DNA from: Clostridiaceae bacterium
GTDB lineage: Bacteria > Bacillota > Clostridia > Peptostreptococcales > Peptostreptococcaceae
NCBI GenBank assembly: GCA_902362365.1
Contig: CABIVQ010000056.1
Coordinates: 1 to 18,293 of the forward strand
Direction of reading: 5' to 3'
DNA length: 18,293 nucleotides
The notes beneath the pieces are model-generated. The model worked only from the letters and a program-made list of their open reading frames with translations. It ran no database searches and was not told where the DNA came from. Made by a program: the position numbers and the translations under genes. The number at the start of each line of letters is the position of its first letter. The stretch's first letter is position 1. Positions 12,664 to 18,293 of this stretch are shown here, one piece after another.

Positions 12664-13374
12664 GTGATTAGTATAGGAATATGTGATGATGAGTTACATT
12701 ATAGATTAAATATCAAAGAGACATTAGATAAAATACTAACCTCATATCCTATAAATTATAAGTTATATGAATTTTCATCAGGAGAAGATGTACTGAACAA
12801 TTATCCTAAAGATTTAGATATATTAATTATGGATATACAAATGAAATCGATAAATGGAATGGATGTAGCAAGAAAGATTAGAGAATTTGATGAAAACTTA
12901 GAGATAATATTTATGACTTCATTTACAGAATTTATGCAAGAAGGGTATGAGGTTAAAGCGTATAGATACATATTAAAGCCAATAAGCGAAAGTAAAATTC
13001 TAAAAAATGTTGTACCATGTATAAATGAAATAGTAAAAAGGAGAAGCAACTATTTGACTATCAATGTTAAAAATTATGTAGATAGAATTAAAATAGATAG
13101 TATTGTTTATATAGAAACAGATAGGCCTAATATACTAATTTACACGTCAGACAATATGTATAGTGTAAGAATGAGCATATCTAAGATAGAGAAGATGATA
13201 AGTGAGCATGGATTTTTTAGATGTCATAACAGTTATATAGTAAATTTAAAATTAGTAGAATCAATGAATGGAAGTACTTTAAGAATAAATGGAAAAGATA
13301 TACCGATAAGTAAGTATAGGGTTAAAGATTTAAAATTAGCAATAACTAATATATTAGGTGATATAGTATGTTAG
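12664..13374 (+). CDS. agrA: AgrA-like LytTR response regulator
   Basis: This 236-aa regulator starts at a GTG with GGAAGGAAG upstream. The receiver domain (1-125) has the acidic pair D8/D9, the phosphoacceptor D57 (LIMDIQM), the MTSF switch residue region and K104 (LKPIS). The LytTR DNA-binding domain (about 133-232) shows the typical pattern VYIETDRPNILIY and FFRCHNSYIVNLK. It should be phosphorylated by the AgrC kinase next to it and bind LytTR repeats, some of which are visible nearby. Its last codons overlap the agrC start by 7 nt (ATGTTAG), implying translational coupling. Having agrA first in the operon differs from the staphylococcal B-D-C-A order. Confidence 0.92.
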   Translation: MISIGICDDELHYRLNIKETLDKILTSYPINYKLYEFSSGEDVLNNYPKDLDILIMDIQMKSINGMDVARKIREFDENLEIIFMTSFTEFMQEGYEVKAYRYILKPISESKILKNVVPCINEIVKRRSNYLTINVKNYVDRIKIDSIVYIETDRPNILIYTSDNMYSVRMSISKIEKMISEHGFFRCHNSYIVNLKLVESMNGSTLRINGKDIPISKYRVKDLKLAITNILGDIVC

Positions 13375-14684
13375 AAAAATACGGTATAAATTTATGGGAT
13401 ATTGTTAATACAATTACAGCATATATAGATTGGATTGTATTCTTTACAGTATTAAGTACAGTTGGAATTAGAAACGTATCTAATAAAAAATACTTATTTA
13501 GAGTTACACTAATAACATTGTCTATGGGAATCATAAATATTTCTAATATATTCCCTAATACTAAAATTATTTTATGTATTATAACAGGAGTATTATTTTA
13601 TAAATTATCATATGAAGACAGTATTTATAAAGCCGTGATGATTAACTTATTATTCTGGTTAGGATTAATGATCATAGAGGTATTATCTTCTGGAATAGTG
13701 ATTTTAATAAATAACCTAGATAGTATACAGCCAATACTAGATGGTAATTTATTTAGATTTGAAGCAATATTTATATCAAAATTACTGTTATTTATAGAAT
13801 TGATAATAATAAAATACTTTAAGTTATCATTAGAATTTAAGCCTAAAGACATGTTATTAATAGGAGTTCCAATATCATCTAACATAGTAAGTTTATTATT
13901 AATATTTGAGTATAATTTTAACCAAAATATATCAAGCAAAACAAATATTGCTGTATTAGGTTTTACTGTTTTACTGATAGTGCTATCTAGTGTAACCTTG
14001 TTAATAGCAATAGGAAAGATCGTGCAAGATGATAAGCTTAAATTGGAGTATGAGCTTATAAATGAAAGAATAAGAGCAAATCATAAAGGTTATGAAAATA
14101 TAAATGAAATACATGAAAAATTAAAATACGTTTATCATGATTTAAAAAATCACATGATTTGTATTAAAAACTACAGTACAAGAGATGAAATAATATCATA
14201 TATAAATAATTTAGAGTTTCAAATAAGTGATTTTGATAATTTAAAAGATACAGGAAATAAGACATTAGATATAATTTTAGGAGAAAAAATTTATCTTTGC
14301 AAAAAATATAATATTGAATTTGAAGAGAATATAAATATTTCAAAGTTAGGATTTATTAAAGACATAGATATATGTGCAATATTTGCTAATGCACTAGATA
14401 ATGCAATTGAAGCATGTATGAAGATAGATAATGATTTGGAAAAAAGTATACAAGTTAAGGCGACATATATAAATGGATTTGCAATTATTAAATTTACTAA
14501 CACTAAGGTTAATGAGATTAAATTTAGCGATAAAAGAATTCAAACAAGTAAGGATAATAAAAAAATTCATGGGATAGGTATTTCAAGTATTAAGTATATT
14601 GTAGGAAAATATAATGGTGAAGTAATAGTTAATTACTCAGAGAATGAGTTTATATTAAAAATAATGATACCAATAATAAATTAG
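13368..14684 (+). CDS. agrC: AgrC-like sensor histidine kinase
   Basis: The 438-aa protein has an N-terminal membrane domain of about six to seven hydrophobic segments (residues 15-218), then a linker helix and a kinase core of the GHKL/AgrC type. The phosphorylated histidine is H257 in YHDLKNHM, the N box is NALDNAIEAC (341-350), and the G box is GIGISSIKYI (402-411). The DKR-x8-KIHGIGI lead-in is normal for AgrC/ComD kinases. It should bind the cyclic AgrD peptide outside and phosphorylate AgrA D57. It overlaps agrA by 7 nt and precedes agrD by 11 bp, so all are cotranscribed. Its length and motifs are typical; nothing looks broken. Confidence 0.93.
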   Translation: MLEKYGINLWDIVNTITAYIDWIVFFTVLSTVGIRNVSNKKYLFRVTLITLSMGIINISNIFPNTKIILCIITGVLFYKLSYEDSIYKAVMINLLFWLGLMIIEVLSSGIVILINNLDSIQPILDGNLFRFEAIFISKLLLFIELIIIKYFKLSLEFKPKDMLLIGVPISSNIVSLLLIFEYNFNQNISSKTNIAVLGFTVLLIVLSSVTLLIAIGKIVQDDKLKLEYELINERIRANHKGYENINEIHEKLKYVYHDLKNHMICIKNYSTRDEIISYINNLEFQISDFDNLKDTGNKTLDIILGEKIYLCKKYNIEFEENINISKLGFIKDIDICAIFANALDNAIEACMKIDNDLEKSIQVKATYINGFAIIKFTNTKVNEIKFSDKRIQTSKDNKKIHGIGISSIKYIVGKYNGEVIVNYSENEFILKIMIPIIN

Positions 14685-14695
14685 GGAGTGTAGAA

Positions 14696-14842
14696 ATGAA
14701 AAAAGTAGTATTAAAATGTCTTAAAAATATGTCAGCGTTAAGCTTAGGTGTAGCTGTTTTATCAGCAAATAGTCCGAGTATGTGGTTTGTACATCAGCCG
14801 AAAGAACCAAAAGAATTAGATAAATTAAAAAAAATAAGATAG
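14696..14842 (+). CDS. agrD: AgrD autoinducing peptide precursor with Ser in place of Cys
   Basis: This 48-aa precursor has the three AgrD parts: an N-terminal amphipathic leader (MKKVVLKCLKNMSALSLGVA), a core NSPSMWFV (25-32), and an acidic, Pro-rich recognition tail HQPKEPKELDKLKK (33-46). Related clostridial cores carry Cys at the ring position (for example CLWFT before HQP in C. perfringens, from memory). Here that position is S28 (codon AGT), so the ring SMWFV would close as a lactone rather than a thiolactone. The only Cys (C8) is in the leader. GGGAG is about 8 bp before the ATG. It follows agrC by 11 bp and is separated from agrB by a terminator-like hairpin. Confidence 0.9.
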   Translation: MKKVVLKCLKNMSALSLGVAVLSANSPSMWFVHQPKEPKELDKLKKIR

Positions 14843-14846
14843 ATAT

Positions 14847-14880
14847 AAAAAATCTCCTTTGGAAATAGGAGATTTTTTTA
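14847..14880 (+). terminator. Terminator or attenuator between agrD and agrB
   Basis: A 12-bp perfect stem, AAAAAATCTCCT (14847-14858) with 14867-14878, has an 8-nt loop and a run of seven T. It starts 4 bp after the agrD stop and ends only 15 bp before the agrB start, so agrB must be made by read-through or from a very close promoter. Confidence 0.85.
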
Positions 14881-14894
14881 TGTAAGGAGTAGAT

Positions 14895-15476
14895 ATGTTA
14901 AATAGTATACCAGAGAAAATTACAAGTGTATTAGTTGAAAATGAAATTATAGAAAGTGATGATTTTGAAATATATAGGTATGGTTTTGAGGCATTAATAT
15001 ACTTTATAGTTAATATCTCAGTAGCGTTATTAATCGGCATTATTTTTGATAGGGTTATACATACAATTGTATTTTTGAGTTGTTACTGTACTTTAAGGCA
15101 GTTTACAGGAGGGTATCATGCTAGAAATTATACAGAGTGTACACTTACATTTGTGGTGATCTACCTAATAACTATTTTTATAGATAATAATATAGATGTA
15201 GATCAGTATAAGTACATACTAATATTGTTTTTGATTTTAAGTATAATTATAATTTATAAATTGTCTCCAATGGAGCATAGAAATAAGCCTCTTAGTAGTA
15301 GTGAAAAAAAACACTATAGAATGGTTGCTATGAACATAGTTGTAGCTGCAAGTTTGGTATTTATTTTAAGTATATGGTTAGATATTTTTAAGTCATATGC
15401 TATATATATTTTATTTGCTATTGTTTGGATTTGTATATTATTAATTCTAGGATTTTGTATAAATTTAGATAGATAA
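14895..15476 (+). CDS. agrB: AgrB-type membrane peptidase
   Basis: This 193-aa membrane cysteine protease should cut AgrD after its ring core and close the ring. The catalytic pair is H75 (GGYHARNYTE) and C82, at the standard 7-residue spacing. RQFTGGYHA is the family hallmark. About five to six hydrophobic segments lie at 35-50, 55-66, 82-95, 105-121, 144-162 and 166-186. AAGGAG precedes the ATG. It is encoded downstream of agrD behind a hairpin terminator, so its level may be lower than that of AgrD. Length is normal for the family. It must cut between V32 and H33 of AgrD, or nearby, if the ring has five residues. Confidence 0.94.
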   Translation: MLNSIPEKITSVLVENEIIESDDFEIYRYGFEALIYFIVNISVALLIGIIFDRVIHTIVFLSCYCTLRQFTGGYHARNYTECTLTFVVIYLITIFIDNNIDVDQYKYILILFLILSIIIIYKLSPMEHRNKPLSSSEKKHYRMVAMNIVVAASLVFILSIWLDIFKSYAIYILFAIVWICILLILGFCINLDR

Positions 15477-15625
15477 ATAAAATAAAAAATTTATGGTGGA
15501 GAAAAGTATTATTTGTAGATGCAGACTATAAATTAAGTGAAGTGTATTTTTATTAGGAGAATAAGTATATATTAATTTGATGATTTTACATGTATCTATT
15601 TTTTATGTACGAAAAATAGATTTTA

Positions 15626-15634
15626 TGGTACAAT
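15626..15634 (+). promoter_or_regulatory. Extended -10 promoter of the rep leader
   Basis: TGG-TACAAT (15626-15634) is an extended -10; no good -35 is seen. Transcription would start near 15641-15645, just before GGCGG, giving a leader of about 230 nt before rep. The stretch 15477-15625, between agrB and this promoter, shows nothing recognisable. Confidence 0.6.
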
Positions 15635-15658
15635 TTATCTATAAATAGGCGGAAATGT

Positions 15659-15772
15659 AAAAAAGTTAGAAACTCGGTCGCCAAACAGAAATTCTAACTT
15701 TTAACTAAAGCCCTACAAAATAAAGATAAAGATAAGAGTATCTTAATTTGTAAGATATATTTACTTTTTTAT
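15659..15772 (-). ncRNA. Antisense (counter-transcribed) RNA of rep
   Basis: On the minus strand a strong promoter (15807-15779) would start an RNA near 15772. It would run to a hairpin whose arms are 15692-15702 and 15661-15671 (11 bp perfect, TTCTAACTTTT on one arm) followed by TTTTTTAC, a good intrinsic terminator. The resulting RNA of about 110 nt is fully complementary to the rep leader. The hairpin loop carries GGCGACCGAG, a GC-rich island suited to kissing contacts. The arrangement fits plasmid copy control by antisense RNA, as in pIP501/pAMbeta1-type replicons. It is predicted from signals only. Confidence 0.62.
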
Positions 15773-15838
15773 AGTGTAATTTTAGCATATCATGTAAATC
15801 ATTACAAGATGTATCAAGTAAGTTCTCTTATCTTTTTT
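15728..15838 (+). terminator. Rep leader attenuator (conditional terminator)
   Basis: AAAGATAAGAG (15728-15738) is an exact complement of CTCTTATCTTT (15825-15835), which ends in a T-run to 15838. Between them a 7-bp hairpin (TATCTTA 15739-15745 / TAAGATA 15751-15757) and the pair TTACTT 15761-15766 / AAGTAA 15816-15821 could close the junction. TCTTA and TAAGA segments can also pair in other ways. This looks like a switchable terminator 35 bp before the rep start. Confidence 0.5.
15779..15807 (-). promoter_or_regulatory. Antisense RNA promoter
   Basis: On the minus strand TTGTAA (15807-15802), a 17-bp spacer, and an extended -10 TGC-TAAAAT (15787-15779) make one of the best promoter matches in the window. 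It points away from rep, into the leader. Confidence 0.65.
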
Positions 15839-15872
15839 GAGGGTTATTCTGCAAAGATGGGGGAATTTTTTT

Positions 15873-17114
15873 ATGCAATTAAGTAATTTAGCTCTTGATA
15901 TAGATATTAATATAGATGAATCAAAAAAACATTTACAAAATTTACATAAGAATAGTAAAGGATACATAACTGTAGCATCAAAGAATCCAGGTTATAAGCA
16001 GTGGCATTATAAAAGCGAAGAGCTAATCGAAAATGCTGAGGAAATTCTAAATAATATTAATGCTTATGTTTCTCAAAATACTTTTTATAAACCACAAAGA
16101 AGAATTGAAAATATAAAAGAGCTTAGGGCTATTTATATAGATATTGACTGCCATAATACTAAATACACTAAGGAAGCGGTTAAATACTTCTTAGAGAAGG
16201 ATTTATATGGTTCAAAGATACCTAGACCAAATTATTTAATAGATAGTGGTAGGGGACTTTATTATATTATTTTAATAAAACCTGTTCCAAGTATGGCCAT
16301 GCCTCTTTGGTATGCTATTCAGAGGTATTTATATAATGAGCTAAAAGAGTTTGGTGCAGATGCTAATGCACTTGATCCAACAAGGGTTTTAAGGGTTGTT
16401 GGTACTATTAATTCAAAGAGTAATTCATGCGTTGAAATTTTAGATATGGATTCTTATGAATATTCACTAAAAGAAATTCAGGAGGAGTATTTACCTGAGA
16501 TTAGTGAAAAAAGAGAAAAGAAAAAGGGTAGACCTAAGAAGGTTGTAAGTTTATTTAATGAATATAGTTTGTATCATGCTAGAGTGATTGATATAGCTAA
16601 GATTTGCGAGCTTAGAGATTATGATGTAAAAGGTCATAGAGAGTTAATTTTATTTTTATATAGATATTTTTCTTGTTGTTTCTTAAATGATCCTGATGAG
16701 GCTTTAGAAAATGTATTAGAGTTAAATGCTATGTTTAAGGAGCCGCTGCCTGAAAAAGAGGTAATAACTGATACAAGGTCTGCTGAGAGGGCTTATGAGG
16801 AAAGAAAGTATAAATATACTAATGCTAAGTTGATTAAGATACTTGATATTACTTTAGATGAGCAGCAGTATTTAAAGACTATTATTTCTGGAAAAGAGAA
16901 ATATAGAAGATCTGCTGAAGATCAAAAAGCAAAGAAAAAGGCTAAGAGAAGAAATGAAAATGGATTAACTAAAAGGGAGCAAGAGAAACAAGACAATATA
17001 AATGCTATAAAAAGTTTATATGAAAAAGGATATAAACAAGTTGAAATAGTTAATAAATTAGGATTAAGTAAGGGGAGAGTATCTCAAATTATAAAAGAAT
17101 TAAAAAAAGTTTAA
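15873..17114 (+). CDS. Plasmid replication protein, primase-like (AEP type)
   Basis: The start at 15873 (MQLSNLALDIDI) is preferred over the longer frame because GGGGGA sits about 9 bp upstream. The 413-aa protein has motifs of archaeo-eukaryotic-type primases used as plasmid Rep proteins: YIDID with the metal-binding D90/D92, IDSGRGLYYI (123-132), and a third conserved block NALDPTRVLRVVGTIN with D168. Then come a basic AT-hook-like KKKGRPKK (about residue 216), a helical PriCT-like middle part, a very basic stretch, and a C-terminal helix-turn-helix (YKQVEIVNKLGLSKGRVSQII) that could bind the origin. It is preceded by an apparent antisense-RNA controlled leader, which supports a replication-initiator role. 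The exact Rep family is not identified. Confidence 0.8.
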   Translation: MQLSNLALDIDINIDESKKHLQNLHKNSKGYITVASKNPGYKQWHYKSEELIENAEEILNNINAYVSQNTFYKPQRRIENIKELRAIYIDIDCHNTKYTKEAVKYFLEKDLYGSKIPRPNYLIDSGRGLYYIILIKPVPSMAMPLWYAIQRYLYNELKEFGADANALDPTRVLRVVGTINSKSNSCVEILDMDSYEYSLKEIQEEYLPEISEKREKKKGRPKKVVSLFNEYSLYHARVIDIAKICELRDYDVKGHRELILFLYRYFSCCFLNDPDEALENVLELNAMFKEPLPEKEVITDTRSAERAYEERKYKYTNAKLIKILDITLDEQQYLKTIISGKEKYRRSAEDQKAKKKAKRRNENGLTKREQEKQDNINAIKSLYEKGYKQVEIVNKLGLSKGRVSQIIKELKKV

Positions 17115-17177
17115 TGAAACGTCCTCTTAGTATTGGGGGGCTTTAGCCTGTATCTTTTTATTTTGGAGGAGAATGGA

Positions 17178-18026
17178 ATGAAGTTATTATATAGTGATTA
17201 TTTGATGTACTCTACATTACGATTAGAATGTTTCAATAAAGATAATTTAGTTTGTTTAGGTACTGGTTTTATTTTTAATTTTTATTTTTCACCATTTAAA
17301 TATCCAATACCTGTTCTTATAACGAATAAGCATATTATTAAAGATTCTTTTATAGGAGATTTAAAGTTTACGTTATCTGATAATTCAGGCAATCCTTTAG
17401 ACAATGAATTTGTAGGAATTAAATGTACTAATTTTGCAGATAGATTTATTATGCATCCTGATAAATCTATTGATTTATGTGGTATGTTTTTAGGTGAAAT
17501 AATTAATTCTCTTAATATGGAAAATAAAAAGATATTTTACATTCCATTAGAGAAATCAATTATTGCTACTAAATCTATTATGGAAGGGTTGCTTTCTGTT
17601 GAAGATGTAATAATGGTAGGATATCCAAATGGAATTTGGGATGAAGTTAACAATAAACCTATTTTTAGAAAAGGCATAACTGCAACAAGTCCTAAATTTG
17701 ATTACAATGGAAAAAAAGAATTTTTAATTGATTTAGCATGTTTTCCAGGATCAAGTGGATCTCCTGTATTTATATATAATGAATCTGGATATACCGATAA
17801 GATTAATAACTCCTATAATATGAGTTCAAGAATAATTTTTGCAGGTATACTAAGAGGTGGGCATGAGTATACAATTCAAATAGATGATGAGGTTAATGGT
17901 ACGGTAGAAACAAGTATCCCAAATAATCTAGGTGTTGTTATTAAAGCGGAAACAATATTTGAATTAGAGGCTGAAATGTCTAAAAAATTTTATTTTAATA
18001 TAAGGAGGAAAATAGATGTATGTTAA
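17178..18026 (+). CDS. Trypsin-like serine protease (282 aa, cytoplasmic)
   Basis: The start at 17178 is set by GGAGGAG 8 bp upstream. The protein has a chymotrypsin-fold triad: H52 in LITNKHII (compare TNNHVV of HtrA), D99 in SIDLCGM, and S193 in GSSGSP, preceded by CFP. Other family marks are GTGFIF (residues 28-33) and VGYPNG (147-152), the latter typical of Deg/HtrA-like proteins. No signal peptide, PDZ domain or membrane helix is seen, so it probably acts in the cytoplasm. The stop overlaps the start of the DUF6338-type gene by 7 nt (ATGTTAA), so the two are coupled. The intended substrate is unknown; it may be part of a three-gene system with DUF6338 and the GYQP peptide. Confidence 0.83.
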   Translation: MKLLYSDYLMYSTLRLECFNKDNLVCLGTGFIFNFYFSPFKYPIPVLITNKHIIKDSFIGDLKFTLSDNSGNPLDNEFVGIKCTNFADRFIMHPDKSIDLCGMFLGEIINSLNMENKKIFYIPLEKSIIATKSIMEGLLSVEDVIMVGYPNGIWDEVNNKPIFRKGITATSPKFDYNGKKEFLIDLACFPGSSGSPVFIYNESGYTDKINNSYNMSSRIIFAGILRGGHEYTIQIDDEVNGTVETSIPNNLGVVIKAETIFELEAEMSKKFYFNIRRKIDVC

Positions 18027-18208
18027 ATAATATAAATACTGTTTTTTATACAGTTACATTTATTCTTCCTGGATTTATTATTTCCTATATTAAATCGAAG
18101 TTTGTTCCAATAAGGATTATACATACTTCAGAATACATTTTTAGATATTTCTTTTATAGTGCTATAAATATGTTTATATCTATTCCTGGTCTTTATTATA
18201 TGATAGAT
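18020..18208 (+). pseudogene. DUF6338-type membrane protein, 5' part, interrupted by the IS
   Basis: Translation from the ATG at 18020 gives MLNNINTVFYTVTFILPGFI, then a second hydrophobic part (FRYFFYSAINMFISIPGLYY), which fits the N-terminus of DUF6338-type proteins. The frame then enters the IS terminus and reads antisense transposase sequence without meeting a stop by 18293. The ATG overlaps the protease stop, and AAGGAGG lies about 12 bp upstream. The rest of the gene is at 97-648. The motif ATGATA occurs at both breakpoints (18200-18205 and 97-102); a 3-bp ATA target duplication would restore the frame exactly when one copy is removed. Confidence 0.75.
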
Positions 18209-18293
18209 TGTCAATATAAGTGCAACACTTTATATTCATGTTGCATCAAATACCTCTGCAGGTGTCTTATATCCAAGACACTTGCGAGGTCTA
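18209..18293 (-). mobile_element. IS30-family element, transposase 3' end (partial)
   Basis: The terminal repeat TGTCAATATAAGTGCAACA (18209-18227) matches the left-end copy at 15 of 19 positions. Just inside it the minus strand encodes a transposase C-terminus. The element continues past the window end. Its other end is at positions 1-102. Confidence 0.8.
18236..18293 (-). CDS. IS30-family transposase, C-terminal 18 residues
   Basis: The minus strand reads RPRKCLGYKTPAEVFDAT and then stops. The phrase RPRKCLGYKTPAEVF is the hallmark C-terminal block of IS30-family DDE transposases. Only this tail is present; the catalytic DDE residues lie beyond the window. The stop codon is 9 bp from the terminal repeat, normal for a compact insertion sequence. 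Confidence 0.9.
   Translation of the reverse strand, partial: RPRKCLGYKTPAEVFDAT

Noticed and set aside
15837..15872. Longer N-terminus for the replication protein
   Set aside because: The sequence directly follows the leader terminator T-run. The GGGGGA site before 15873 defines a better start.
17133..17177. Longer N-terminus for the protease
   Set aside because: The GGAGGAG motif lies inside this extension, right before the ATG at 17178.
1..18293. CRISPR array, tRNA or rRNA genes
   Set aside because: No regularly spaced direct repeats with unique spacers and no tRNA or rRNA signatures were seen. The TTGTAA repeats are iterons with spacing far too short for CRISPR.

Overview
The window is AT-rich, with strong AGGAGG-type ribosome binding sites, many U-tract hairpin terminators and typical Clostridia families (YvrJ, DUF1659, DUF2922, AgrBD, amidase_3). 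I read it as a low-GC Clostridia plasmid, possibly Peptostreptococcaceae; that rank is a guess. The two window ends are the two ends of one IS30-family insertion. The 5' part of a DUF6338-type gene stops at the right end, and its 3' part resumes at the left end in the same frame. The simplest reading is a circular replicon of about 19 kb opened inside the IS, with most of the IS missing from the window.

Layout. 1-102: 5' end of the IS. 97-1145: 3' part of the DUF6338 gene, a 53-aa GYQP-repeat peptide and a Mor-like regulator. 1193-1924 (minus): a YvrJ/DUF2922/DUF1659 cassette. 1925-3284: a 1.36 kb non-coding block rich in hairpins. 3285-3668: a small HTH protein. 4051-5132 (minus): a secreted protein and a zinc-ribbon protein. 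5390-6049: an amidase with a cut-short C-terminal domain. 6115-8370: a large stand-alone ABC/AAA ATPase, possibly defensive. 8433-11965 (minus): two related HTH+RHH DNA-binding proteins, one with phased iterons, then a serine recombinase, a Fic protein and a coiled-coil protein. 12318-15476: a small peptide and a complete agr quorum-sensing locus in the order A-C-D-B. 15477-17114: a replication gene with an apparent antisense-RNA copy-control leader. 17178-18208: a trypsin-like protease followed by the 5' part of the DUF6338 gene. 18209-18293: the other IS end.

How it may work together. AgrB should process AgrD to a cyclic peptide sensed by AgrC, which would activate the LytTR regulator AgrA. 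The AgrD core has Ser where Cys is normal, which predicts a lactone signal. A 40-bp element shared by the promoter regions of the secreted protein and of the 11606-11965 gene, plus LytTR-like boxes nearby, suggests a plasmid quorum-sensing regulon with a secreted effector. Replication appears to be set by a primase-like Rep under antisense RNA control, and the iteron-linked DNA-binding proteins may serve partition or copy control. The protease / DUF6338 / GYQP-peptide cassette, here broken by the IS, is the best candidate for an undescribed system.
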